This document shows, piece after piece, positions 36,010 through 45,461 of a stretch of 64,000 bases of DNA. The translations under genes were made by a program, and so were the position numbers. How positions within the stretch are numbered: the stretch's first letter is position 1; every line of letters begins with the position of its first letter. Under the pieces are notes generated by a model. The model made no database searches and was not told the DNA's origin. It was given only the letters and a program-made list of their open reading frames with translations. This DNA is from Aquiflexum sp. TKW24L (GTDB lineage Bacteria; Bacteroidota; Bacteroidia; Cytophagales; Cyclobacteriaceae). The DNA is taken from NCBI RefSeq assembly GCF_023502205.1, contig NZ_JAMFLG010000003.1, forward strand, positions 62,001 through 126,000, read 5' to 3'.

Positions 36010-37524
36010 TCAGTCAACTTTCGCCTCAAAACTCACCTTCTTCCCCTCTCCTTCAAAGCTGTTTATAAATGTGATGATCGCCTTTTCTCCTTCAAACTTA
36101 ACCCGGATGATTTCAGAATGCGGACTTTCGATGTACCGCAGGTGAAGTTCCACGGTATTAAGATCAAGCCAAGCATAACTTCCTGCAATTTTAAAAGGAG
36201 CCAATCCTACTTGCTGGTTCATAGCAAAAGTAAAGAGGTTAGGCCCTATCCTGTCTGTTTCATCCTTGATCCATTTGCCTGATCCAAAGATCAATTTAAA
36301 AGTATAAGCCCCTTGAACAAGATTCAAAACACAGACTTCATCTTGAAAACCAAATGAAAAGCCATTAACATTTTCAACTTTAGATGTGATGCTATAATTT
36401 TTTCCAGAAACTGTTTTTTCCAAGATAGGGTTTTCTGCACTTTCCATTGGAGCAAAAGAAAGCATGTTGAGTCTTTCTTTCAATTTTGTGTCTTGATCAG
36501 AGATTGTACCAAATGCGGGCAACAAGTTACTCCAAACCAAATCAAGCAATCCTTGCATATCGGTGGTCTCCGAAGTGAGGATAATGACGGCATCTTTTTC
36601 TGGTAGGATTAAAATATACTGTCCAAATGCTCCATCAGCGCGGTAAGAATTATGTCGGCTTCTCCACATTTGATAAGCATACCCCTGAATCCAATCATTG
36701 GAAGCCATTTTTTCCGCAGAAGCATTGGGTTCTTGCATGATTTTCAAAGTACTTGCTTCTTCGATCCAGGATTCAGCCAGTATTTGTTTTCCGTTCCATT
36801 TCCCTTTTTGCAGAAATAACTGACCGAGCTTTGCCATGTCCTCAGTCTTGACCCGGATACCCCAACCACCAGTTTGGGTCCCCTGTAAATCCGTCTCCCA
36901 ATCCAATCCTGTAATCCCCAAGGGCTTCAATAATCTTGGTTCCAAAAAGTCCAAGAGCGTTTGACCGGTTACTTTTTGGATAATGGATGAAAGCATGAAG
37001 CTGGCGGAGGTATTGTACAGGAATTTTGTTCCCGGTTCATTGGCAATGGGCATATTCAGAAATGCTGCTACCCAGTTTTCAGTGGTAAATACTTCTTGGT
37101 TAAAGCTTTTATCATGGCCTACGCTCATCGAAAGCAAATCTTTGATTTCAAGATTCGCCAGATTTTGTGAAATATGATCAGGGAGAGATTCAGGAAAAAA
37201 AGAAATAACCTTATCTGTTACTTTGAGCTTTTTCTCAGCTACTGCAAAGCCAATTGCTGTGGCTGTGAAAGTTTTACTGACTGAGTACATGGTATGTTTG
37301 AGTTCCGGCTTATAAGGATCCCACCAACCCTCGGCGATCACCTTCCCATGTCTAAGCACCATCATACTATGTACTTCATGCTTACTTGCTTCAACCTCAT
37401 GGATAAAATCAATAATCTTTTGGGAGGAAACCTTTTGGGCCTTTGGGGTACTTCTGGGAAGGGAGTTTTGGGCAAAAACCGGTAGGTAGATTAAAAAAAG
37501 CAATATAATTATAATGGGTTTCAT
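36010..37524 (-). CDS. Serine hydrolase, class C beta-lactamase-like
   Basis: A 504-residue secreted protein with a signal peptide (about 1-18, ending VFAQ). The catalytic serine and lysine are in YSVSKTFTA (Ser81, Lys84), and the tyrosine motif is YNTS at 170-173. The hydrolase domain runs to about residue 330 and is followed by a beta-rich C-terminal domain (about 370-504). Proteins of this group are penicillin-binding-protein-like esterases or D-amino-acid peptidases more often than true beta-lactamases. It is a single gene. Confidence 0.87.
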   Translation of the reverse strand: MKPIIIILLFLIYLPVFAQNSLPRSTPKAQKVSSQKIIDFIHEVEASKHEVHSMMVLRHGKVIAEGWWDPYKPELKHTMYSVSKTFTATAIGFAVAEKKLKVTDKVISFFPESLPDHISQNLANLEIKDLLSMSVGHDKSFNQEVFTTENWVAAFLNMPIANEPGTKFLYNTSASFMLSSIIQKVTGQTLLDFLEPRLLKPLGITGLDWETDLQGTQTGGWGIRVKTEDMAKLGQLFLQKGKWNGKQILAESWIEEASTLKIMQEPNASAEKMASNDWIQGYAYQMWRSRHNSYRADGAFGQYILILPEKDAVIILTSETTDMQGLLDLVWSNLLPAFGTISDQDTKLKERLNMLSFAPMESAENPILEKTVSGKNYSITSKVENVNGFSFGFQDEVCVLNLVQGAYTFKLIFGSGKWIKDETDRIGPNLFTFAMNQQVGLAPFKIAGSYAWLDLNTVELHLRYIESPHSEIIRVKFEGEKAIITFINSFEGEGKKVSFEAKVD

Positions 37525-37591
37525 TGTCTGATAGGATAGGTTTGAAATGTATTATAATGGATTGAAGCATAATTAACTTACCTATTTTTCT

Positions 37592-38059
37592 TCAATCAGA
37601 ATTCATAAGATAATCAAACCTAACCTCATCCACAACCTCGATATGGTTTTTGAAATCAGGAAAATCAGGGTTGATCAGAAGGTTATGTTCTAATGGATAG
37701 AACGATAAGTTCAGTCTTGCCGAAGGTACTTTCAAAAAGGGAAATTCCTTTTCCTGTAACCAAGCTCGCCCAAAATCTTGTGTAACCTTTGCATGAGCCA
37801 GCACATTCCAATTTTCAGGCAAACTGTCTTTCTCCAAAGTACCAATCAAATTGGGATCTTGAATACCAAATTCAATCATATACCATGATTTCCCGGAAAC
37901 AGCATTCCCCTTGATACAGAGGTATTCCAATAAAGATATGGCAGGCCCACTTCCGGCACAAATCATCCCCATACCTTTTGGATTCCATCTCCCTGCATTA
38001 TAGGAACAACTAAAGGGAGCTTTGTAATAGGTTTCTGACATGATTCTAAAATAGCGCAT
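37592..38059 (-). CDS. RES-domain toxin
   Basis: A 155-residue RES-domain protein: MRYFRI at the start, then SYNAGRWNPKGMGMICAG and AISLLEYL, which contain the conserved Arg and Glu residues of the family. Characterised RES toxins (ParT, MbcT) break down NAD+ or modify proteins with ADP-ribose. It lies 5 nt downstream of an Xre-type antitoxin gene, the standard order for this toxin-antitoxin type. The chain looks complete and likely active. Confidence 0.92.
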   Translation of the reverse strand: MRYFRIMSETYYKAPFSCSYNAGRWNPKGMGMICAGSGPAISLLEYLCIKGNAVSGKSWYMIEFGIQDPNLIGTLEKDSLPENWNVLAHAKVTQDFGRAWLQEKEFPFLKVPSARLNLSFYPLEHNLLINPDFPDFKNHIEVVDEVRFDYLMNSD

Positions 38060-38064
38060 AGACC

Positions 38065-38631
38065 CTACATGACATTGCCAAAATGAAGTGCATCCAAAGC
38101 CTCATCAACCAATTCCAAACCAATCATCGAGGTCAAAATCTTGACAGGGGCTTCATTACCTAGGGCCATATTAGGACTGTCCAACCATTGCTTGAGATGG
38201 TTTGTATTACCAAAAAGATCCACTCCTTTTTTGATAACTTCATCGATTTTAAAAAATTGATATGAACCCGGAGTACCTATTGGGCTTTTATTGTCCCACC
38301 TAGAAACCGTGCTAGGAGACACAGAAGCTGCCTTGGCAATGTCTTGTATCTTCAAGCCCAAATATTCAATTATCGGAAAAATATCTTCCGAAAGTAGATT
38401 TTTGTCCAATAACTCCCCTACTTCGTCCATTCCTTTTGCTCTAGTAAATGCGGGTACAAAAAATCCATAACCACTAGGGATCTCATATGACTTTAACTGA
38501 CCTGACCTGCTTACCTTAAATGTCGGAGGATTACCATATTCTGGACTTTGAAAATCTGACACCAGATTTTCTTCCTTTGAATCAGGCTCAGGATACAATT
38601 TAGGTTTTTTGGAAGATTTATTTGTGAGCAT
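38065..38631 (-). CDS. Xre/MbcA/ParS-type antitoxin
   Basis: A 188-residue protein with a basic N-terminus, a helix-turn-helix (IQDIAKAASVSPSTVSRWDN, about residues 98-117) and the C-terminal DUF2384 toxin-binding domain (about 130-185; GVDLFGNTNHLKQWLDSPNMALGN-type pattern). It should neutralise the RES toxin and repress the operon. An inverted repeat lies 33-52 nt upstream of its start codon. Confidence 0.9.
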   Translation of the reverse strand: MLTNKSSKKPKLYPEPDSKEENLVSDFQSPEYGNPPTFKVSRSGQLKSYEIPSGYGFFVPAFTRAKGMDEVGELLDKNLLSEDIFPIIEYLGLKIQDIAKAASVSPSTVSRWDNKSPIGTPGSYQFFKIDEVIKKGVDLFGNTNHLKQWLDSPNMALGNEAPVKILTSMIGLELVDEALDALHFGNVM

Positions 38632-38663
38632 AATAATGAAAGGGAAGTTGATTAATTTTCATT

Positions 38664-38683
38664 TGACTATAAAAAAATAGTCA
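38664..38683. promoter_or_regulatory. Candidate operator of the RES/Xre operon
   Basis: The arms TGACTAT (38664-38670) and ATAGTCA (38677-38683) are perfectly complementary around six A. Each arm is part of a direct CATTTGAC repeat (38660 and 38682). It lies between the antitoxin start and the upstream gene, where an autorepressor would bind. Confidence 0.45.
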
Positions 38684-38717
38684 TTTGACAATTGTAAAAA
38701 AAGTTTTATTTCCTTTT

Positions 38718-39821
38718 TTACTTTCCTTTCAACAATTCTTTTTCAATTTCATCCATATTTCCATTTAAGGCTTGATCAATGATGGAATTCCATCGGGATT
38801 GGGTATCCTTGTCCAAACCGTGCCTTGTTCTAGCATCATAGATTTCCTGAAGCTTGTTCATCTCTCGGTATGAATCAAAAAATGCATCATTGACCAAAGC
38901 TTGATAGTTTTCCGGAGTTACCTGCAAAGCTTTCAATCTGTCGATGAGCCGGTTGCCAACTACCTTGGTGACATCAAAGTGCCTTTGTTCGTGGTTCAAT
39001 GCATAATCATTTTTTCCTTGGGCTTTGGCCCAAGAAGATCCTGGAAGCATATAAACTTTGACTTCTACGGGAAGCACCAAAACACCTTCTTCCATAAATG
39101 GAGAGCCTTCCATAGCCAAACTGGTAAAAATCGTGGCGTTATATCCACTTGTCCTGCTTGGTTTTTCCCGAAAATCACTCCAAGAAAGTGGTCGGTTGAA
39201 ATCATAAAAAACTGTATCCTGATCACTTTTTTTCTCCTTTTCAACAATTTCCAACCTGACAGCTTTTGCTAGCTTCCTATTGTGAGTGGCATGATCATTT
39301 ATCCAATCATTTAAAAAAACAATGGAATTTACTAACCCTCTATTCAAAATCTGATCAATCAAATCAGTACGGTGGATGGACCTTTGGTAAGTTATCCCAG
39401 CTTCATAATCCACCAAATGAACAGGTTCAAATGATGTTTTAAGGAAATAGCTGAATTTAATTTTCAACTCTCCTGAAGCTACCTTGCTGCTTGTTTGTGT
39501 CTCCGCAATTTTAAATTCCAGAACTCTCATTTGAATGGCCCTATCAGAATCTGCATTTTTTATTGAGTTTTGATAAAAAGTTCTAATACCTTCAGCTAAT
39601 CCAGCTTTTATTTTTGCTTTATACTGTTGGTTATTAGCTATATATACTTTTCCGATTAAAGTGATGTCGTCTTGAATATCCAAGACTTCAGACAACTCAA
39701 AACTGGCTTGATTTAAGATGATTTTTTTTGATGCATTCAAATCAAATATTCTTTCTTGGGCACTTACATTCCCCGATAGGATTAAAATCAAGAAACCTAA
39801 GGCTAATAATTTTCTCTGCAT
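38718..39821 (-). CDS. Secreted DUF922-like putative zinc protease
   Basis: A 367-residue protein with a signal peptide (about 1-21, ending VSAQ). The last third contains ALNHEQRHFDV (about residue 276), an HExxH zinc-protease motif in the setting seen in DUF922 proteins, together with RPLSWSDFREKPS, also typical of that group. The first two thirds (about 30-200) have no family I recognise. Function is unknown; protease activity is inferred only from the motif. Confidence 0.7.
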   Translation of the reverse strand: MQRKLLALGFLILILSGNVSAQERIFDLNASKKIILNQASFELSEVLDIQDDITLIGKVYIANNQQYKAKIKAGLAEGIRTFYQNSIKNADSDRAIQMRVLEFKIAETQTSSKVASGELKIKFSYFLKTSFEPVHLVDYEAGITYQRSIHRTDLIDQILNRGLVNSIVFLNDWINDHATHNRKLAKAVRLEIVEKEKKSDQDTVFYDFNRPLSWSDFREKPSRTSGYNATIFTSLAMEGSPFMEEGVLVLPVEVKVYMLPGSSWAKAQGKNDYALNHEQRHFDVTKVVGNRLIDRLKALQVTPENYQALVNDAFFDSYREMNKLQEIYDARTRHGLDKDTQSRWNSIIDQALNGNMDEIEKELLKGK

Positions 39822-39980
39822 AACGGCTTAACGCAAAGCCAAAAACAACAGTTCTGATGGAGGAACAGAATTATACTGTACCTGTAAATGATGACCTTTG
39901 ACGCTCTTTCAACTAAACCTCTTTTTTAAGGTATTATTACCCTACCAAAAGGATCCAGCGAAATTCTAATAATCATTCAT

Positions 39981-40820
39981 CTAAAGCTTATAAAAAGAGG
40001 AAGCATTCGACCCAAATAGTTTGTTTTGTTCCGATTTAGAGAAGCTGGAGAAAAAATCTTCAACAATCCAATAAGCATCTTTATAAGTTGCAGATAAAGT
40101 ACATACCGGCCAATCAGAACCATACATCAATCTGTCGATTCCAAAAGTAGCCAAAGCAGTTGCGATATAAGGCTCAAATTGCTCTTTCTCCCAACTTTTC
40201 CAATCCGCCTCAGTCACCATTCCTGAGATCTTACAGTGGACATTTTCAAGGGAAGCGATTTTTTCCAAACCTTTTCTCCAGAATTCCACCTCTGGGCCTT
40301 TAATATTGGGCTTGGCAAGGTGGTCAATCACAAAAAGTTGATTTGGAATTGATTTGGCCAAAGTATAGGCATTGGGAAGGTGTTGTGGATAAATCAAAAT
40401 GTCATATGTAAATCCAAACTCCTGAAGCTTGCTTATTCCATGAAGAAAAGTCGGACGAAGCATAAAATCTAAGTCAGGTTCATCTTGAATGATATGCCTG
40501 AATCCTTTGATTTTTGGATGCTGTGAATAATAATGCAAACGATCGGTAAGATCTTTTGACTGTAAGTCAATCCATCCGACAATTCCTTTGATAAAATCAT
40601 TTTGCTCTGCAAAGGAAAGTAAAAAGTCGTTCTCTGACTCGGATTGGCTAGCTTGTACTGCAACACAACCCCCGAATCCAGTTGCCTCCAACAATGGCTT
40701 CAAATCTTTAGGAAGAAAATCTCTTTGTATCCGAAGCATCGACTCATCCATCCAAGAATGGGATTCAGCTGAATAATTCCAAAAATGTTGGTGGCTATCG
40801 ATTCGATTTATGAGATTCAT
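39981..40820 (-). CDS. Amidohydrolase, L-fuconolactonase-like
   Basis: A 279-residue metal-dependent TIM-barrel hydrolase of the amidohydrolase_2 group. It has DSHQHFWNY at the start, GWIDLQS, IKGFRHIIQDEPD, VIDHLAKPNI and MYGSDWPVC, which together fit L-fuconolactonase and related lactonases. These open sugar lactones. No fucose genes are nearby, so the substrate is uncertain. It has no signal peptide and is followed 24 nt upstream on the same strand by a small unknown gene. Confidence 0.85.
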   Translation of the reverse strand: MNLINRIDSHQHFWNYSAESHSWMDESMLRIQRDFLPKDLKPLLEATGFGGCVAVQASQSESENDFLLSFAEQNDFIKGIVGWIDLQSKDLTDRLHYYSQHPKIKGFRHIIQDEPDLDFMLRPTFLHGISKLQEFGFTYDILIYPQHLPNAYTLAKSIPNQLFVIDHLAKPNIKGPEVEFWRKGLEKIASLENVHCKISGMVTEADWKSWEKEQFEPYIATALATFGIDRLMYGSDWPVCTLSATYKDAYWIVEDFFSSFSKSEQNKLFGSNASSFYKL

Positions 40821-40844
40821 TTATATCAGGATCAAAAATGATGA

Positions 40845-41330
40845 TCACTTAAAATTCTCCTTCAATAAAGCAAGTTTTTCTTGATAGTCATATTGAAGGT
40901 CCTCATGAAGCCCGAGGATCAATTTTTCAATTTTGCCTACCTGAACCCGATAAAGGTTATCAATAACAGGATGACGGAAATCCAAGAATCCGTAAAGTTT
41001 AAATTGCTCACAAAAGTAAATGATTAATTCGATAAGGGTTTCTTTGTCTTTGGTAAGCTTAAGGCTTTTGTTCATCTTCCTTCTGATTACTTGAGCCGAC
41101 TTTTTCGCAAAATGGTAATTGCGGGTATTGGATTTTTGGAATTCGAGATCGATTTCCTCCTGAACCAATTGAACAAATAGTCTTGGATTTTCCCTTTCAA
41201 AAAGTTTGAAATATAAAAAAGCTTTATTGTCCGTACTGAACTTGGCTAAATCCAACAGCAGGACGGACAATTCTTTTGTATCAAGAAAGGTTAATTCTTT
41301 TTTTATATCTGAAAGGCTGCCGATTTTCAT
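40845..41330 (-). CDS. Hypothetical helical protein
   Basis: A 161-residue cytosolic protein, mostly helical and rich in Lys, Leu and Glu. I do not recognise the family. It has no signal, membrane helix or cysteine pair. It lies between a cold-shock-domain gene and an amidohydrolase gene on the same strand with short spacers (37 and 24 nt), so the three may be cotranscribed. Confidence 0.65.
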   Translation of the reverse strand: MKIGSLSDIKKELTFLDTKELSVLLLDLAKFSTDNKAFLYFKLFERENPRLFVQLVQEEIDLEFQKSNTRNYHFAKKSAQVIRRKMNKSLKLTKDKETLIELIIYFCEQFKLYGFLDFRHPVIDNLYRVQVGKIEKLILGLHEDLQYDYQEKLALLKENFK

Positions 41331-41367
41331 GATGATTTAACCGTCAATTTGGTCAGCAAATCCTTAA

Positions 41368-41829
41368 TCAGGGAGCTTTGAAAAGCTTTACATCTACCGC
41401 ACTCAATCCTTTGGGAGATTTTTCAGTTTCAAAAATAACTTTATCATTTTCCTGAATGGGATCTATACATTTGTTGATGTGGACGAAAATGCTGTCTTGG
41501 GACACCTCATCTTTAATGAATCCATATCCTTTAGAAGCATTAAAAAATGTCACTTTTCCTTTTCTAAGATTCTCTCCGGGAAGTGGATCAGCGTGCTTTG
41601 AAACACCTATTTCAATGGTGTCAGCATCAAAGACTCTTTTTTTGGATGGATCAGGGGGGGTGGAAGTAATGTTCCCAAATTCATCCACGTAAGCAATCAT
41701 ATTTTCGAAATCCGTAACTTTGGCAGTGTTGGACTTTCTGTCATCTTTCTTTTGCTGCTTCTCCTGTTTTTTCTTCTGTCTCAATTTTTCTTTTTCCTTC
41801 TTGTCGAAGGTGTCTCTTGATTTTGCCAT
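41368..41829 (-). CDS. Cold-shock-domain protein with basic extension
   Basis: A 153-residue protein. Residues 1-35 are very rich in Lys, Glu and Gln (a charged, probably unfolded arm). Residues 88-150 are a cold-shock domain with the RNA-binding patterns KGYGFIKDE and DSIFVHIN. Between them is a short acidic linker. Such proteins bind single-stranded RNA and act as chaperones. The arm is typical of Bacteroidota CspA-like proteins that are longer than the classic 70 residues. The gap 41830-42101 to the next gene shows no feature. Confidence 0.88.
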   Translation of the reverse strand: MAKSRDTFDKKEKEKLRQKKKQEKQQKKDDRKSNTAKVTDFENMIAYVDEFGNITSTPPDPSKKRVFDADTIEIGVSKHADPLPGENLRKGKVTFFNASKGYGFIKDEVSQDSIFVHINKCIDPIQENDKVIFETEKSPKGLSAVDVKLFKAP

Positions 41830-42101
41830 ATGTTACAAAAATCCGGGAATTTTTGGGTATTTCCTATTTTATAGAAAAAGTATTTTAACAATTATTAACT
41901 CTCAATGAACCACAGGCTAATAAATTACCAAAATCACCCAATCGCCAATGGGATTTTCCCCTTAAATAATTTTCTGCCGCACTTCTTTAGAAATAATTAG
42001 ATTGAGGATAATTTTATTGACAAGTTTTCTTAAGCGAAAAGGCTTTAAAGAAATAAATCTTTGCCAATTTTGATCAAAAGCCCATAGCCAACCAATTATA
42101 C

Positions 42102-43220
42102 ATGAAAGACCTTCAACAGATTTTGCACGCTTACGAAAATTGTAAAGTCCGCAATCAAAAAGCAGCTTTGGCCACCGTTGTAAAAGTCGATGGGTCTGCA
42201 TACAGGCGCCCCGGTGCAAGAATGCTTGTCACGGAAGATGGAGAATTGACCGGAGCAATCAGTGGCGGTTGCCTTGAAGGTGATGCACTCAGAAAAGCCC
42301 AAATGGTCATTTTTCAACAAAAATCAATGCTTGTGACCTATGACACTACTGACGAAGATGACCAAAAATTCGGCGTGGGTTTAGGATGTAACGGTATCAT
42401 TCAGGTGCTGATCGAACCCTTGGATTTTGAGGACGATTCCAATCCTATTGAATTGTTGAAAGTGGCACTAAGTGACCGCCTTCCAAGTGTTTTGGTTACT
42501 GCTTTTTCTTTGAAAAATGCCCGTGGAGAGCAAATAGGTACAAGAGTGCTATCTAAAGTGGGTGCGACATTTGGCAAAATCGAAACTTTAAATCCTGTTC
42601 TGTCAGAGAAAATTCAGCTTGAAATCAATTCCAAGTCTGAAAACCGAACTAGCACAATAAAACAATATCTTGACCCGGATGAAATTTGGGTCTTCTATGA
42701 AGCCATCAACCCTCCAATCCGAATTTTATTATTTGGTGCAGGTAATGACGCCATCCCGGTTGCCAAATTAGCTTCTCTGTTGGGTTGGGAATTGACTTTG
42801 ATTGACGGTAGAAAAAACCACGCGACAACGGAAAGATTTCCTACCGCTAAAAAGATCATCATCGAGCCGGCTGACAGGGCTGTTTCAGGTTTGAATCCTG
42901 ACAAAAATACGGTTGCATTACTGATGACCCATAATTTTGACTATGAGGCAGTGGTGCTAAAGGACCTGATACTTTACGCGCTTCCCTATATCGGTATATT
43001 GGGACCAAAAAAGAAAACCGACAAATTGATAGCACGGTTGGAATCAGAAGGGACCAAAGTCCCCACCGAAAACATCTATGCCCCAATTGGTTTGGATATC
43101 GGGGCTGAAGGATCTGAGGAAATTGCATTATCCGCCTTGGCTGAAATCAAAGCCGTTTTGGCTAAGAAAAACCCTGATTTTTTGAAAAATAAATTGGGTC
43201 CAATCCATGAACAAAGATGA
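42102..43220 (+). CDS. xdhC: XdhC-type molybdenum hydroxylase maturation factor
   Basis: A 372-residue XdhC/CoxI-family protein. The N-terminal domain has GSAYRRPGARMLV, GAISGGCLEGD and GVGLGCNG; the C-terminal Rossmann domain has ILLFGAGNDAIP and GILGPKKKTDKL. XdhC binds the molybdenum cofactor, guards it while a sulfur is added, and delivers it to enzymes of the xanthine dehydrogenase family. Its stop overlaps the start of the MocA-like gene by 4 nt (ATGA). The target is probably the Moco enzyme encoded at 45.5-48.1 kb. Confidence 0.9.
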   Translation: MKDLQQILHAYENCKVRNQKAALATVVKVDGSAYRRPGARMLVTEDGELTGAISGGCLEGDALRKAQMVIFQQKSMLVTYDTTDEDDQKFGVGLGCNGIIQVLIEPLDFEDDSNPIELLKVALSDRLPSVLVTAFSLKNARGEQIGTRVLSKVGATFGKIETLNPVLSEKIQLEINSKSENRTSTIKQYLDPDEIWVFYEAINPPIRILLFGAGNDAIPVAKLASLLGWELTLIDGRKNHATTERFPTAKKIIIEPADRAVSGLNPDKNTVALLMTHNFDYEAVVLKDLILYALPYIGILGPKKKTDKLIARLESEGTKVPTENIYAPIGLDIGAEGSEEIALSALAEIKAVLAKKNPDFLKNKLGPIHEQR

Positions 43221-43816
43221 ACAAGGAGATAAGAACCGGTGTCATTATCCTTGCCGCCGGTAGTTCTTCCCGATTGGGACAACCGAAACAATTGCTCGAA
43301 TTCAAAGGAAAAACCCTCCTTGAAATTGCGGTCGAGGCTGCACAAAATTCACTAGCCGATTCCTGTGTAATTGTCTTGGGTGCAAATGCGGATTTAATTG
43401 TTGAAAAAATCCACCACACCAAAGTAAATCAAGTCATCAACGAAAATTGGGAAAAAGGGATGGCCTCTTCCATGCAAAAAGGGCTGAATTATCTATTGGA
43501 AAATTCAGATCCTGATCTGGTAATCTTGATGCTTTCAGACCAACCTTTTGTAGATTATAAAATTCTTAACTCACTGATTAAAAGTAAATTAAATACTGAT
43601 AGTGAAATTATAGCTTGCCGTTATAATGAAACCTTTGGCGTTCCTGTTTTATTCACCAAAAAGTATTTTCCGGAACTACTTTCCCTAACAGGGAATGAAG
43701 GTGCTAAAAAATTATTAATGGCCCACCAAGATGATTTACATACCATTGATTTTCCTCACGGAGCCATTGACATCGACACCATGGAAGATTACCAAAAGCT
43801 GAAAAGTGGCAGCTAA
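43217..43816 (+). CDS. Molybdenum cofactor cytidylyltransferase-like NTP transferase (MocA/MobA type)
   Basis: A 199-residue nucleotidyltransferase with the N-terminal signature ILAAGSSSRLGQPKQLL (about residues 10-26) and LMLSDQPFVDY (about 111-121), the metal-binding DxP-type motif. The group adds CMP or GMP to molybdopterin; the pairing with XdhC and a xanthine-dehydrogenase-type enzyme favours the cytidyl form. It converges with the cysteine desulfurase gene and overlaps it by 4 nt at the 3' ends. Confidence 0.87.
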   Translation: MNKEIRTGVIILAAGSSSRLGQPKQLLEFKGKTLLEIAVEAAQNSLADSCVIVLGANADLIVEKIHHTKVNQVINENWEKGMASSMQKGLNYLLENSDPDLVILMLSDQPFVDYKILNSLIKSKLNTDSEIIACRYNETFGVPVLFTKKYFPELLSLTGNEGAKKLLMAHQDDLHTIDFPHGAIDIDTMEDYQKLKSGS

Positions 43817-44958
43817 GATTTCCTCAATGTTTCCACCACTTTTTTGATATACTCAGCAGCAAAAATAATTTCAGACTCGGTAGTATTTAAACCCAAACTG
43901 AAGCGGATCGACGCCCTTCCCAAATCGGGATCAATGCCCATCGCAGCCAAAACGTGTGAGGGTTTAGGCGAAATACTCGTACATGCCGAACCTGAACTTA
44001 CGGCAACTTCTTTGTTTACTCTTTGAAGTAGCTCCACTCCCTCCACCCCACCAAAGGAAATATTCGAAACATGCGACAACCTGTTTTGAAGGTTCCCATT
44101 CACGGTTGTTCCTTCTATTTCTAAAATCTTGCTTTCTAATTGATTTCGGAGGTTTTCTAAGCGACTAGCTTCTACAATCTGATTTTTTGACCGAAGTTCA
44201 GCAGCCTTTCCAAAACCTACAATTCCTGGTACATTGAGAGTTCCGCTTCGGAATCCCTTTTCGTGTCCTCCCCCATCGATTAATGCCAAAGGCTTTGGAA
44301 GTGGATGATTGTGTCTTACATACATTGCTCCGACGCCTTTTGGTCCATACATTTTATGGGCAGAAATAGCCATCAAGTGGATACCTTTTATGTCCAAAGG
44401 GATTTTTCCTACCGCTTGTACTGCATCCGTAAAGAGGATAATATTTCGTTCTTCGGCAATTTCCTTGATCCGATCCATTTGATGGATAAGCCCGGTTTCA
44501 TTGTTGGCCCACATCAAGGCAATCATTTTGGTATGTGGCAATATGCTTGAATTCAGTAGATCAAGATCAATCTCACCGAATTGATTGACAGGAAGATAAG
44601 TGACCTCTGCTCCTTTGGATTGAAGGTGGTCCAAAGTATCCAATACTGCTTTGTGCTCCGTTGTGCAACTGATATAGTGTTGCTTTTCTCCGCGATAATG
44701 CTCGAAAATCCCTTTTATAGCTAAATTGATGGCTTCCGTTGCACCTGAAGTAAAAATGATTTCTTTTGGTTTTGCACCTATCAGGTTGGCGATTTGCTCC
44801 CGTGCGGTTTCCACGGCATCTTCGGCCATCCAACCATAGGGATGACTTTTGCTTGCCGCATTGCCGAAGTGCTGCCCAAACCAAGGTATCATTTCTTCGA
44901 TTACCTCAGGGGAACATGGAGTAGTCGCATTGTAATCCAAGTAAATCGGGTATTTCAT
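43813..44958 (-). CDS. Cysteine desulfurase (NifS/IscS-like)
   Basis: A 381-residue PLP enzyme. The PLP lysine is in ISAHKMYGPKGVG and the catalytic cysteine in AVSSGSACTS. It also has YLDYNATTP at the start and FTSGATEAIN. It takes sulfur from cysteine. The position between XdhC/MocA-like genes and a molybdenum hydroxylase suggests it supplies the sulfur for Moco, as NifS4 does with XdhC in Rhodobacter capsulatus. A general Fe-S role is possible, but there is no IscU or SufU nearby. Confidence 0.92.
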   Translation of the reverse strand: MKYPIYLDYNATTPCSPEVIEEMIPWFGQHFGNAASKSHPYGWMAEDAVETAREQIANLIGAKPKEIIFTSGATEAINLAIKGIFEHYRGEKQHYISCTTEHKAVLDTLDHLQSKGAEVTYLPVNQFGEIDLDLLNSSILPHTKMIALMWANNETGLIHQMDRIKEIAEERNIILFTDAVQAVGKIPLDIKGIHLMAISAHKMYGPKGVGAMYVRHNHPLPKPLALIDGGGHEKGFRSGTLNVPGIVGFGKAAELRSKNQIVEASRLENLRNQLESKILEIEGTTVNGNLQNRLSHVSNISFGGVEGVELLQRVNKEVAVSSGSACTSISPKPSHVLAAMGIDPDLGRASIRFSLGLNTTESEIIFAAEYIKKVVETLRKS

Positions 44959-45046
44959 CGAATTTTAAAGTAAATTCCAATGTAAAACCTTTAGCCAAAA
45001 GCCGCAAACCAAACCGGATTAATGGTAGAATTAATTAATTTTAGAG

Positions 45047-45403
45047 ATGCAAGAAACCTGGAAATTCCCCCTCTCTTCTCAAAATCAGCCAAAGAATCCT
45101 GAATTTTTTTTGAAGGAATTATTGGAAGCAAATGAAAGAGACTTGGGGATTTTTCTTTCCTACTATTTCAAAAAAGAAGGCGCTGTAGCTGAAAAAGTCA
45201 AGTTGAAGGGGGAAATTGAATTTATTAACGATTTGAAAGGTAAGTTGATGTTAGACTTTGATTTGGTCCATTTTAATGCCTGCCTCAATATCCATGAACA
45301 AAAGCGGGATGAAATGCCCATTCAATTTGAATTTGATCTATTATTCCAAAATCTTTCTTTGACCGGACCCTATTGGCCTGAAAGAGAGATGGATGAGATA
45401 TAA
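45047..45403 (+). CDS. Hypothetical protein
   Basis: A 118-residue cytosolic protein with alternating helical and beta segments and no family I recognise. The pattern KGEIEFINDLKGKLMLDFDLVHFNA suggests an antiparallel sheet. It diverges from the cysteine desulfurase gene and converges on the molybdenum hydroxylase genes. Confidence 0.55.
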   Translation: MQETWKFPLSSQNQPKNPEFFLKELLEANERDLGIFLSYYFKKEGAVAEKVKLKGEIEFINDLKGKLMLDFDLVHFNACLNIHEQKRDEMPIQFEFDLLFQNLSLTGPYWPEREMDEI

Positions 45404-45439
45404 AAAAAGCCCACCGTGAATATAATTCCAACGGTGGGC
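45402..45439 (-). terminator. Intrinsic terminator of the molybdenum hydroxylase operon
   Basis: On the minus strand the arms GCCCACCGT (45439-45431) and ACGGTGGGC (45417-45409) form a 9-bp stem followed by seven T. It begins 23 nt after the large-subunit stop codon and ends at the stop of the convergent hypothetical gene. Confidence 0.85.
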
Positions 45440-45461
45440 CTGTACTATTACCTTGCTGTTT

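Noticed and set aside
36010-37524. An antibiotic-resistance beta-lactamase
   Set aside because: The SxxK/YxN serine hydrolase fold with a long beta-rich tail is common among non-resistance esterases of this group.
39981-40820. Amidohydrolase as the missing pyrone-dicarboxylate lactonase (LigI) of the aromatic pathway
   Set aside because: It is 23 kb away, lacks any aromatic neighbours, and its motifs fit L-fuconolactonase better.
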